A stretch of 64,000 bases of DNA from Lutraria lutraria (lineage: Eukaryota > Mollusca > Bivalvia > Venerida > Mactridae): the NCBI GenBank assembly GCA_964023205.1, contig OZ026850.1, positions 8,629,770 through 8,693,769 of the forward strand. Direction: 5' to 3'. Under the pieces are notes generated by a model, which saw nothing but the letters and a program-made list of their open reading frames with translations, was not told where the DNA came from and ran no database searches. A program made the position numbers and the translations under genes. Shown piece by piece: positions 25,016-39,100 of the stretch (position 1 is the first letter of the stretch; each line of letters opens with the position of its first letter).

Positions 25016-26893
25016 CTGGTATTTAACTTTATTGATTCTGAGTAATGTAATAAAGTTGACAGATGAGTAAGGGGGAAGGCGAGAATAGCGATCATTATCA
25101 TACAAAGTTTAGGTATAAATTAGAATGAGATTCATATATGAGTAAATTATAAACTGATATAAATATACTGCAGGCCATGAGTTGCTCATTGTTTTAAGGA
25201 TTTTCCATGATATTAACACAAACAGATGAAAATAAACTGATACAATCTTTCTGATCATATTAATAACAAAAAGAGCGACTTGCTGTCTTGACAATTGACT
25301 CTACTCTAAAATGTTATAAGCACAACCATCACAAAAATAGATTATTCTTGGAGCAACTCTGTTAAGAGCAAACATGTTTATGGTTTTAACTAAGCATCAT
25401 ATTATCTAATATCATCACCATACCATATGGTAAGGTTATAATGTATAGTTGAGCATATATAAGAATGTAGTGATGTTCTACAGATGTTCTAAATGGCACT
25501 AGTGGACATTAACTGTGGGTACTGGTTATTTCTAGAATAATAAGTGGAATGTTATATAACTGTAATATTAGACAAGGCATCAAAGGAAAATATGAGCACT
25601 CAGTAAACTAAAATAAAACATTGAGATGTATAGATGTCAGCTCAGAATGAGAGTGCTAGCAGAACGTCACTTTTATACACATGTAAACACATTCATGGTT
25701 AGATATAATTTTATATATCATTGTTTTATACACATGTGAACACATTCATGGTTAGACATCATTTTATATATCATTGTTCCAGCTGATTTCATAAAATAAT
25801 TTATTAATCTGATCAATGAAATCCTATTTACAATAACTGCTGTCTTCAGGAGTTCATTTCTGAGAGAATTTTTAACTTGTTAGCGATAGTAAATATGGAA
25901 TCATACATCAGACAGTGTTAAATCCTAGTTACATCATTAAATACATGAACTTTTAAAGTTCTACATTACAAGTCAATCATCATCGTTTTATCAAAATATA
26001 CCTAAATACTTGAAGCTTAATTAGTTATATGACACCTGTACAATATGTGTGGATATGTGTTACATGTACCCAGGAATATAGTTCACTGTTCTGGATTACA
26101 GACGATAAAAATACACTTACAAACATTAATAAAAAACGGTATTACATGTATGAATGCTGATTGACATTCTGTAATATAATTCTAAAACTGTGATAGACGA
26201 AAAACAATAAACAAATGTAATAACAGAGATCAGCTTCATGAAGTCAGCCACTGAAGTACAGGCTCTGAAGTACAGGCTCTGAAGTTCATTCACTGAAATA
26301 CAGGCTTAATCTCAACATGTTATATTATACAGATATACCGATCATACTTGTCATCAATAGACTATCTACTTTATAAACTATACATTGTAGTGACAAGAAT
26401 ATCTAGAATATGATTTATTTATACATCACAAACTTCAAACACAGTACTGCAGTATGTTGTAACTATGTACAAGACAGCATTTATCTGCATGGAAGACACA
26501 TCCATTACAGATGCTACCTAATAATAAAGAATTTGTACCTACAGTATTTTCATTCATTTTCATTGGGCTCAATTTTCATGGTTTTTACTAAAATGGCTAT
26601 TTCTTGGGGAAATCAATTCATGGATTTGGAATTTTGAAAAAATGCCTTATCTCTGCATTTTATTTTGTGGGGATTTGATTTTGTGTATGCATATGAGCTG
26701 ACCCAAGAAATCCACAAAATTAAATCCCCAATGAAAATTAATGATTCCACAATATCTGAATCCGAGAAACATCCATTATAAGATTTAACATGAGAACTTG
26801 TCATCAAGCTATTTGTGTATGACAATAAGTTCTGAGTATGAAGATATATGACAGGTGCCAGAAGATGACACACATCTGTATAATGTTCCTATA
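25016..26893. other. Non-coding region downstream of the channel gene
   Basis: Presumed 3' UTR and flank of the minus-strand channel gene. Holds a two-copy repeat of about 57 bp (25672-25782, 'cacattcatggttagata') and a short 'gaagtacaggctct' repeat near 26253. No open frame here resembles a protein I know. Confidence 0.4.
26575..26745. repeat. Foldback repeat in the channel 3' region
   Basis: Arms 'gtggggatttgattttgtg' (about 26668-26686) and 'cacaaaattaaatcccc' (about 26713-26730) are inverted and flank 'ctgacccaagaaatc'. The left part repeats the theme ('cttggggaaatcaattcatg'). A non-autonomous interspersed repeat is likely. Confidence 0.4.
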
Positions 26894-27116
26894 TTAGTCA
26901 GCATGGTTGACTCTGAATCTACTTGTTTGATCACTTCCACTGAGTGAATGTGTTCTATCTCGTCCTATATCCCCGTTTCCTGCTGCACGTTGTAATCCTG
27001 TATCAGATCCTGTCCTCTTTAGAAGTGGTGGGGTCCAATTACGTGCTTTCTGATTTTGTTTCCAACGATTCAACCTTGTGGGTACAGCAAACATGGAGCT
27101 AGGTTGTATGACATAC
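26894..27116 (-). CDS. SLO2: Slo2 last exon (C-terminus)
   Basis: Acceptor 'attctcag|gtatgt'. Codes [20 protein letters not shown], aligning with the YLIRSDPLAHV segment of KCNT1, then a polar Ser/Arg-rich tail to TAA (26894-26896). Unlike human KCNT1 it ends in NHAD, not in ETQL. Confidence 0.85.
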
Positions 27117-30100
27117 CTGAGAATATAATCAACTTATGTCAGTAAAATCATTCACATCAACAAGTTCATCCTCCATACTGGATGTGGATACAAAGTACAG
27201 ACAAGAGCCTTAAAATAAGGTCGGACGTAATGGAAACCCTTAAGCCATCATAGTATTTATATGCTGAATTTATAAAGTAATGTTAGTTCTGTCTGGACAA
27301 GGAGGACAGGTAACATAAAGATGATAAACCAATAGATGGTGGACATGCAGTGAGTGAATACTAAACTGAAAGTTTTATAGTAGAATGAATTGTGTAATTA
27401 CCTACAATATTTACAATATAAATGTTCATTTTATTCAGTACATAAATCCTTCATGCATTCTACTGTATGGTACTTATTAAACGGTACAGTGCGATTTTAT
27501 TAAACTGTCAAAGAAGAATAATTACACAGTTGCTGAATGCAAATTATTTTTAGCTTCGTATCAGTCGATAGTTTTCATTTATTTTACTGTTAGGGAATGT
27601 CCCATTCTGCATGTTTATGTAATATCATGTAGAATTAAATACATGTACATTTATAACGAAAACTATCATTTAATTACAAAAGTAATCAAGTCTCACTGAA
27701 GTTAAAAATAAATGCAAGCATAGACTGTGTAATGATGTATCTTTTACAGTTATATAAAATAGCACAATACTTATTGTATAGAACAATTAACTGCAGTCAT
27801 ACAAGGACCCGCCTCCATAGTCAAGTGCTTAAGGTCTTCAAATCACTGTAACCTCTCACTGATAGAGGGTTGTGTGAGAAAGTAGGCAGTTGCTTATGGA
27901 GGAGGGGAGTCCAGTACTAGTTCTTCTAAGGAATGATGGTTAGGTGAACTGTCCCCCTCATATGACTCTTGACAGATGAAAAGAGGCGTACAACTTGATA
28001 TAAATAAAGAAACATACACTAGGACATGTATATAAGCTCACTTACACTAAATCTCCAGTTCTCAGTTTTCTCTTTGGTGAAGGGTTCAGTATAACATATG
28101 ATATATCATTTTTCTTATAATCCATGTCACCTGATGATGGGATATGTCAAAAATAAAAATGTTGACATTCATTAACAAACTAATTGCTTGAGACAAATTT
28201 GCCTCCTAAAAACCCAATACATATATAACCTTATAAAATGTCCATTGATTTAAAAAGTTATCAAATGAAATAAACATCAGGTCAAGTAAAAAAGATGTGC
28301 ATAAATTTATATTAGCAAGTTACATAAATGTTACTTCAAGCCAGATATTAACACTAAGATTATGCACAAGATCACCACACAATTCTAAAACAAGAGGGCC
28401 ATGATGGCCCCATATCACTCACCAGATAAAAAGACTCTTAGAGAAAATTATCATGAGCCTTTGTAAAATTAAGTGACCCTGGGGCGGGGCCAATTATTGC
28501 CATACGCCAATAATTTAAACAAACTTGGTAGATGTCCACCAGACAATGCTAATTTTCACCCTGGGGCCATACTTTTAACAGACTTGGTAGAAGTCCACTA
28601 GACAATGCTACATACCAAATATCTTAGCTCTAGGTATTTGGTTTTGGACAAGAAGATTTTTTCAATTTTACTAAATAGATTGGAGTAAACCCAAGGGCAG
28701 GGCCAATTTTGACCCCAGGGCAATAATTTGAATAAACTTGTCAGGGGTCCACTAGATATTGCTACATACAAAATATCTAGGCTCTAGGCATTGTGGTTTC
28801 GGCCAAGAAGATTTTTTAAACTTTCCTACATAAGCCTATATGAATCAAGTGACCCCTGGGGCGGGGCCAATTTTGACCCTAAGGCAATAATTTGAAGAAA
28901 CTTGGTAGAGGGCTACTAGAGAATGCTACACACCAAATATCTAAACTCTAGACTTTGTAGTTTCTGACAAGAAGATTTTTAAAATTTCCCTATATAAGTC
29001 TATGTAAAATCAAGTGATCCCTTGGGCAGGGCCAATTTTGACCCTCAGACAATAATTTGAACTAACTTGGTAGAGGTCCACTAGACAATGCTACACACAA
29101 AATATCTAAGCTCTAGGCATTGTAGTTTCTGACAAGAATATTTTTTAAATTTACCTATACAAGTCCATGTAAAATCAAGTGACACGGTGGGGCCAATTTT
29201 GACCCTAGGGCAATAATTTGAACAAAATTGGTAGAGGTCTACTAGACAATGCTACACACCAAATATCTAAGCTCTAGACCCAGTGGTTTTGGACAAGAAG
29301 ATTTTTAAAGTTTTTGCTATTGGTTGCCATGGCAACCAGAGTTTTTAATGAATTGAATTTTTTTAACAACTTAGGTAGAGCTTCATGCAAGGAACATCCA
29401 TGTAAAGTTTCGTTGAAATTGGCCAACTGGTTAAGAAGGGGATGTTGTTTAAAAGCAATTGTTGACGCACGCACACACACGCACGTACACATGGATGACG
29501 GACATCACACGATCACAATAGCTCACCATGAGCACTTTGTGCTCTGGTGAGTTAAAACCTGCATGTAAATGAACAAAAGGGCCAAGATGGTCCTACATTT
29601 CTAACATGAGAATCATTGCTTGCTGATGAAAACATTCTGTCTGTGTCATGAGGTCTGTCGTTATTAAGGTTTTCCTATGATTTGATCTGGTGACCTAGTT
29701 TTTGACCCCAGACGACCCATGTTCAAACTTGACAAAGACATCATTAACACATACATTCATGGTTTGGTCTTGAGTATTAACAAAGTTTTCTTAATATTTT
29801 ACCTTGTGACCTAGTTTTTGACCCCAGATAACCCCGGTTTCGACAAGGGTAGGAAAAGATCAAATCAAAATTATGTCCTGAGTGTTCACATGTTTTTTTT
29901 CATTTAATTTGACCTCATGAACTAATATTTTACCCTAAACTCATTATCATATTCGTCCAGGATTTTGTCAATTACAATACAAACATTCTGACCCAGTTTT
30001 GTGAAGATCTAACTTAAAATAGGTCCTTCATTGTGTTCACAAGGCAAAAATTGAAGACGCAAGATAACTAACATGAAACAAAGACTGATCACAAAAGCTC

Positions 30101-33100
30101 ACCCTGAGCACTTTTGTGCTCATGTGAGCTAAAAATTAAGTGACTTGAGGTTAGCATAATGTGTTTGTAGTAAGAAGTTTATACTAAACGTACAGTAATC
30201 ATTTACTGATAAATCTAAACTTTTCATTCTATTCTTGATTAAATCAGAAATATCTTCTCTCTCCGGGTTCTGGGTATTCCAGTTCTTCTGAAAGTTAATG
30301 GTGCTTGGACATTTCTTGTTCACTTTCTTCCCCAAATTGTCTTCCCTGTTATTGTTCTGTAATAAATACCAGTACACATGAAATATGAACACATGACATA
30401 AAACAATACATCAATTATCTGTCATATGAAATATAGCACTCTCCAACAGATAAAGTCTCTAGAAGAATTTTATATTTTGCTGCACCCCAATGATCCCAAG
30501 TAAACAGGCGTTACTTATCATGTCAATACCATACACAAGAACAGAAACTTCTACAACAGAAGCCAACAATCTGTTAGACTAAAGCTTTGTCACAGGAGTG
30601 ACGAATATCCCCACATGCCGCTTTGACACAGAATGTTGAAAATCTGAGACATAAAGGTTTTTCAGATATCATTGACTTACTTAAAGATGCAAACTTGATC
30701 CCTTTTGGTCTTAATGCATGACACACTGTCACATATTGGTGAAGATTTCTGCCAAGTATTCCCAAAATCTATCCATGTATGACAAAGTTACTTAGCAGAC
30801 ACGAAAAATACCTAATTTTGACCTTGATCTTAGAGGTACAGACCTGGGTCTTTTATAAGACACTTCCCCATATTTTGGTGAACTCTTATGCCAAGTATTT
30901 ACAAAATCCCCCCCCCCATAGACACAAAATAGAATACTGACTTTTGACCTTTAACCTCTAAGTGTGACCTTGGAGTTAAGACCATGAAAGTTGTGCATGA
31001 CACATCATCTGATGATGGTTAACATTTGTGGTAACTTATTTCAAAATCCTCCAAGGAATGATGAACTTACAGAGCGGACATGCCAAAAAGACCAAAATCA
31101 AGTATGTCCTAGGAGCTACAGCCATGGGAATTGCACAAGACACATTGGTATGAGGCAATGAGTAATGTGCAAATCCCAAGGATGTAACTCCAAGGTTCCA
31201 TTTCTAACAAGTTTCTTTAAAATCTACCCATGGACTTATACAACCAGAGAGATGCAAGCACACACACAAGCACAGACAAGGTGACACCAGTATACTCAAA
31301 ACACTTTGTTTGTGGAGGTATATAATGACTATGACAGAACCCTACTACTAAATCAGTTTATTAGAAGACTTACACTAGGCGATGAAGTTGTAGGACTAAC
31401 TGCCTTGGCTGTAGACTGGTTATCTGTTCTATATAAAGCTATAGGTATCTCACCAGTTGTTGTACATAATGCTTGATACAACTCTCCATAGGTTTTATAT
31501 CTGGCTAGTGTTGTTCTCTTCATACGTATCTGTCATAAAGTAAATTTCACCATAAAACCTATTTCATAAAGTCAAGTAGTGACACAGTGAAGATATATAT
31601 GTATACTTTATGCATGTACTATCTACTAACTAGATGCCCAAGGGTAACATGTCGAGCCTGCTGTTAAAGACGTTTGCTACAGTTCGGTTCAGTTTTAACA
31701 TAGACATAAAGGCAGAATGAAAACTGTTCAAGATATTTTTTTAAACTAAGCAAGGACATATAACTCAAAAACGAGATCAGTTACCCCAATTTTTTTGTTT
31801 TGCTTAAACTGTTTCTGATATCGAATGCTTTGATCACGCAAAGTTTAAAAAAGTTCTCTTAGACAGTTCTCATTCTACCTATATGTCTATGTGAATGGGT
31901 CTTGTGTGTGACACACCATCCAATGATGCTTAACAATTATGATTAGTTAATTTTCAAAGTCAATGTATAAGGGAGATACAGCCTGGAGAAGGTCTATAAT
32001 AATCTCTTTTTTTACGCTCGACCTTGAACTTTAGCCTACCGACCTGGTTTTTGCATGCAACATCGCCTCATTGTCTAACAATTATGCCATGTTATATTTC
32101 AAATATGTTAAAGCATAAAGGAGATACACGGACAAGAAAAATCCGGATGGACTAACTAACATAGAGACAAGCAACTAACTGCCATATATCAAAACTGTAG
32201 AAGATAATGCTATACATACACTTGAAAGATGACCAGAATTCTCCTCTGCATCAATACCAAGAAGTAAACGTACAAATGTGATAAGATATCCTTTAACATA
32301 CGTCTGAAAATATAACAAGTACAAACACACTGAATATATGACACTTATATCATCTTATCTAATACTTATATGTTAATGTAGACACAGACAAAGTTACAAG
32401 TGATAGGTACAAATGATGACATACCTGTAGGCTGGTATAGTAATGTATCTAACATACCTGGTATAGTAATGTACCGTATCTAACATACATGGTATAGTAA
32501 TGTACCGTATCTAACATACCTGGTATAGTAATGTACCGTATCTAACATACATGGTATAGTAATGTATCTTAAAATACCTGGTATAATAATGTACCATATC
32601 TAACATACATGGTATAGTAATGTACCGTCTCTAACATACATGGTATAGTAATGAATCAAAAAAACATGGTATAGTAATGTACCGTATCTAACATACATAG
32701 TATAGTAATGTATCTAACATACCTGGTATAGTAATGTATCTACCATACATGGTATAGTAATGTATCTAACATACATGGTATAGTAATGTATCTACCATAC
32801 ATGGTATAGTAATGTATCTAACATACATGGTATAGGAATGTATCTAACATACATGGTATAGTAATGTATCTAAAAATACCTGGTATAGTAATGTATCTAA
32901 CATACCTGATATAGTAATGTACCTACCATACATGGTATAGTAATGTATCTAAAATACATGGTATAGTAATGTACCGTATTTAACATACATGGTATAGTAA
33001 TGTATCTAACATACATGGTATAGTAATGTATCTACCATACATGGTATAGTAATGTATCTAAAATACATGGTATAGTAATGTACCGTATCTAACATACATG

Positions 33101-36100
33101 GTATAGTAATGTATCTAACATACATGGTATAGTAATGTATCTACCATACATGGTATAGTAATGTATCTAAAATACATGGTATAGTAATGTACCGTATCTA
33201 ACATACATAGTATAGTAATGTATCTAAAAAACCTGGTATAGTAGTGTATCTAACATATTATAATTTACCTGGTACAGTAATGTATCTAACATACCTGGTA
33301 TAGTAATGTATCTAACATACATGGTATAATCATGTATCTAAAAAACCTGGTATAGTAATGTTTCTAACATATTATGATTTACCTGGTATAGTAATGTATC
33401 TAACATATTATGATTTATCTGGTATAGTAATGTATCTAACATACATGGTATAGTAATGTATCTAACATACATGGTAGAGTAATGTATCTAACATATTATG
33501 TTTTATCTGGTATAGTAATGTATCTAACATACATGGTATAGTAATGTATCTAACATATTACGATTTACCTGGTATAGTAGTGTATCTAACATACTGGCAC
33601 TAAAGACTTGTCCAGCAGCAAAAGGTAGACGGAAGATGTGACTGAGATTTGATGTCATGCTTGATTTCAACTTCTGCAAGTAAGAATAATTGATAACACA
33701 TTATAAGTAGAATTGTTACAGTGGAAACATAGAACAAGAAAATAGGATAAAATTGTCAAACCATGACAAAGGTTGGTCAAGTTTTATGGTATCTATATTG
33801 TGTACTATAACTGCATGTGAGTGATAATTATACTGCATGTAATTTTCAAGAAGTGATGATAAATTTATCACAACCCTACTGAACTAACTTGGTAAGATTA
33901 CTATCAAATGTATATAACATTTGTAGCCATAAGTCTTTATTATGGAGGCTCAAGTTGCTCATTTATCCTGTCTTCGTCTTCAACCTTAGAGGCGAATACA
34001 CAAAATATTGAAGTCGAAATAACAATACAATATCGAAATACGTTAGTGAACACACAAATTCTTCTATTGTAGATTTTTTTATCTGCGGGTATGAAATCTT
34101 CGTATCGCCGCCCTATATTTGTCATGTGTTTGTGTCTTCGCCTCAAAAGGCAAAAGACACTACAATTAGCGAAACCATGACACATGGTATTGAATTGCAC
34201 AACTATTACATGATGGACCAGGTTTATGGTTCTGCGCATGTCTACTGGAAGGTGAAGACACCACAACACGAAACATTAAAAATTATCATGTGATCGTGTC
34301 TTCGTCCTTTGGGGCGAAGCACAACGATATGATAATTAGCCTATTGTCGTGTCTTCGCCTGGAAAGACGAACACACGACAAATAAAGGGCGCCAATACGA
34401 AGATTTCATACCGGCCAACACGAAACTCTACAAGAGAAGATTTTGTGTGTTCGCCTATAATATCGTTATTTCCGCTTCAATATGACAATAAATTGCTCAT
34501 TTATCGTGTATTCGCCTTCTAAGGTCAAAGGTACGATAAATGAGCAATTCATCGTGTGTTTGTGTCATCCCGCTTCGACTTTTGGGGGCGAACACACAAA
34601 GATATGAAATGGCAGAAATCAGCCACCATACTATATTCATGTTTTAATACAGTTATATGATATACATACTCTCTCCAGACCAGATATCTTTTGTGAATAT
34701 TCATCATGTGCTCGGAAATGCATAAATCTCATGTTTGACGCTTGATTTAATTCTGTGATGATGTTAGCATTTGGAAATAACCTGGAAAACAACATAAAAT
34801 TAGATTAACATTAACTCAACTCTAGGATAAACAAGTAAAAAAAAATTGTGTCTATTATATGTTGTTCTTTAAGGTATCTGGAGTGGATGTCTGGTCATAT
34901 CAAGTTTCATCAACTCATAAATTTTAAAAACTAAATCATAATTATATAATGAAATAAACCCACTGTATGAAGTCCATAACAAGTGTTTTAGAACAAATAT
35001 TACATTTGGTTGGTTTTCTGTAAACCAATATTGCACGTAATGTACAAATTTTTTAATAACGACCACTACTACTGTACTACTGTATATTGGAATATATTAC
35101 AACAAATAGCCTCAGAATAACTATAATTATTATATGATCTATAAATAAACACATTTTGATTGGTTTAAAGCCTGATCCATCATATAATATAAATGTCGTA
35201 TTTAACGGTGGAACTTGATATTAAATGGATATTTCAAAATTTCCAATTCTAAAAATTGAACCAGGTCAATATTCATCACACAAAAGATTGTGTTGTATCG
35301 AGGGGGATGGAAACAACCCGGGCAGTTTTTGTCCCCACCCTATTTTTCTAAACCCTGGGCATTTTCCCTGACCCCGAACAGTTTTTGTCCCAAATAATTT
35401 ACAAATCCCAAGATATTTTCCCCCAACCCCCAGGCAATTTTTGTCCCGGTCCCTCAAACAAATTTAATCCAGACACCCGGGCATTTCCCCGACCCCCGGG
35501 CATTTTTCCCGACCCGGGCAATTTTTGTCCCGACCCTTTGAACAAAATTTTATCCAGATCCCCAGGAGTTTCCCCCGACCCCCAGGCATTTCCCCTGACA
35601 TCGGGCATATATACACTTTCACTACATCCATAATAATATGCACAAACGTTTAACATTCACAGTGACCTTGACCTTTGAGCAAGTGATGCAGTTGATGCGC
35701 AGGACACCTAGTCTAGATATGATGAACATTCTTGCCAGTTTATTTCAAAATCCAATCATGCATGACAGAGTTATAAGCCGGACACAAACATATACACACA
35801 ATGCTTTAATTGTCAAATGTGACCTTGACCTTTGAGCAAGCGACACAGTTTTTGCTCATGACAAGTCATCTTGATATGATGAACATTTGTGCCAATTTAT
35901 TTCAAAATCCAATCATTCATGACAGAGTTATAAGCCGGACACAAACATATACATATAATGCTTTGAAGTTTGAACTGTGAACTTGACCTTTGAGCAAGTG
36001 GCACAGTCGTTGCGCATGACACATCGTCTTATTATGATGAACATTTGTGCCGATTTATTTCAAAATCCAATCATGCATGACAGAGTTGTAAGCCAGACAC

Positions 36101-39100
36101 GAACATGTACATATAATGCTTTAAGTGTCCACTGTGACCTTGACCTTTGAGCAAGCGACACAGTTTTTGCGCATGACACATCGTCTTGTTATGTTGATCA
36201 TTTGTACCAAATTATTTCAAAATCCAATCATGCATGACAAAGTTATGAGCCAGACACGAAAATCCGTAACACACACACACAAACACACACACACACCAAC
36301 GGACAGGGTAAACACTATATGCCATCTGCCATTTCATGGCGGGGGCATAAATATAACCATGTCAATATTCCTCTACCAGAATTATAAGTCGTTATTTGTG
36401 ATATATTCATCTGTCTATATAATTGATATGATACACATTTCTGTTTATCAAGTAATGCATAAAATTTTCGAAATGAATCAGAATATTATCCTCAATGGTT
36501 TCAAATCAACTTTTCATATAATAAAACAGTTGTTGACTAGTGAGCCAATAAATATGATGTGATATTCACCAGCAGAATATCATATTGACAGAGGTGTAGC
36601 ACTAGCTGCACTTTAGGGGGAAGGGACCTGGGGTCCTCAGGTATGGGAATTCGCATAATTTTGAGGAAATGGGAATTTTTGGGGATTTTCTAAACACTAT
36701 CACTCTCAAAACCCTGCACTAAGCATTTAAAGCTTAAAATAGCTATATTTTAATATAGTGTGATTTAATATACAATTAATCAAAGGTTAATAACTTAATA
36801 CCAACCATTTAATTTTTTTTCAAATCGGCAAAAAAGAGAGAAAAGATTGCTCCAAGAAGTCTGAGGAATGTAGACAAAATCAGTCTCTAGTTACTGTAAG
36901 AGCAGGGCTTGGTTACGCACAAACAGACGGAAGAATTGATACAGTACAGTTCGGGTGATTTGCCCCAAATCGCGAATCGCCGCCGATTTGAACTTTAGCC
37001 ATCGCGTTCAGAGCTACGATGATTGACGGTGACCGTCACCACTGAAAGGCAATAATTCACGGTGGATTGCAGCGACAATCGCTCAACACGGTGATATGCA
37101 ATGTCGCCTCTTTAGTTTACTCAAATTTCTTATCAATAACTGTGTTATTCACACATTATTTAATTGCACTTTGTGAACAATTATTACCTGATAAGTGCGA
37201 AAAATAAGCGTTGACATAAATTATAATCAACGAGTGTTGAGAACTTAATAGTAGTTGATAAGCTTTAATTAGTCTGTCAGCTTTTGTATATTACTGTGCA
37301 AAATAATATTACATGTAAACAATGGACTGGTTTTATTTATTAGAGTACCAAGCTACGAAGGTAAAATGAGAAACTGCGACATGGTCAAAAAAATGAATAT
37401 CGCCCTGTTCGCTGCATATGTAAAACATCGCTACACAGTTCACAAATACACTTAGCATATTCGTCGGTTTTCTACACATTTACTTCAAGAATGGGATTTC
37501 CTATTTTAAAAAATTTAATCAGATGCCTGGATTATGTTGGTCTCGTGCCGACGGTTTTACTAAGTGTTCAATCCTGAATTATCTTACCATGATAATGTTT
37601 TCAGAAAATAAACTGTCAACAGAAAGCGAAAGTATAAGAAACAGTCACAATAAATATCATTTTAGCTACTTGAGAGTCTGCTTTAGACATACGTGAATCA
37701 CCGTGATCCTTAGCAATCAAATAAATGTTTGATAAGAAGTCATGAAACGCGGTGAATAGCGACATTGTGGTGATTCGCGTTTTTTTAATGACAGATGCCG
37801 CGAAAAATATCGCCGCTACAGGTGATAAATCGTACTGTACATGCAAAGCTATATACCACCGCTGCTTCAAAGGAGGGTTTCCTAATACAAGACCATGGAA
37901 ACAAGACATGTCACATGATCAGCTTTATAAAGAAGTCTTACTTAAATATTGTTTGTACAGCAACAATAGTTTCAGAATCTGCCAATGTATCTTCACAATG
38001 TGGGTCAACTTGTTCTTTGTTGACAACAACAAGATGTGAGGCTTTGTTTATACCAGCTTTCAACAAATCATCAACACTGAAGATATATAAATCAAGTAAA
38101 AAATAAACATAATGTAGCTAAATACACCTATATAAAGGTGAAATACATTGTATACATCCACACTTGTCATTACAAATGAAGATTTAAAGTCTGGCACTAA
38201 CATAACTAGAACTATCACTAAAGGTGATGAATACCCCCAGATGCGGCCTTGACACAATTATTGTTACATTTTACAGAGGGAAATATAATGCATTTTCATT
38301 TTTTTAATACCTGCAAATTGTTGCTTAGATATATCCTGACCAGTTTCTAAATATACATTATATAAAAAATAACAAAGGGCCACAACTCATTAAAATTTAC
38401 TTGGACAAAACCTATTGTGGACATGCACAACTTGGCAAACTACTTATCACTTCTAAGAAGTTTCACTGAATTCCTGCATGTAGTTGCTGAGAAATGGTAC
38501 GGACAAAATTTACCTAATTGTATAAAACAAAGGGCCATAACTCAGTGAAAATTAATCCAAACAAAACCTGGTTATTGCATGCACAACTTGGCTTACTTTA
38601 TATAACTTCTGTGAAGTTTCATTGAATTCCTATGAGTAGTTACTGAGATATTGATTATACACTGTATAAAAAACAACAAAGGGCCATAACTCAGTAAAAT
38701 TTAACCAACCAAGACAAGCTTAATGCATGCACAACTAGGCTAACTACTTATCACTTCTGAGAAGTTTTATTGAATTCCTGGCAGTAGTCAATGAGAAATA
38801 GTCAGGACAAAATTTGCCTATTGTTTATACTGTATAAAAACAACAAAGGGCTATAACTCAGTGAAAATTAATCCGAACATAAAATGCTTTAAGCATGCAC
38901 AACTAGGCTTACTACTGATCACTTCTGTGAAGTTTCATTGAGATCCTGCAAGTAGTTGCTGAGAAATTGTCCGGACAAAATTTGCCTATTGTATATACTG
39001 TATAAAAACAACAAAGGGCTATAACTCAGTGAAAATTACTCCGAACGAAAAATGCTTTGAGCATGCACAACTAGGCTTACTACTGATCACTTCTGTGAAG

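Noticed and set aside
33940..34269. 109-codon minus-strand frame.
   Set aside because: Lies within the foldback element and between two in-phase channel exons; no similarity recognised.
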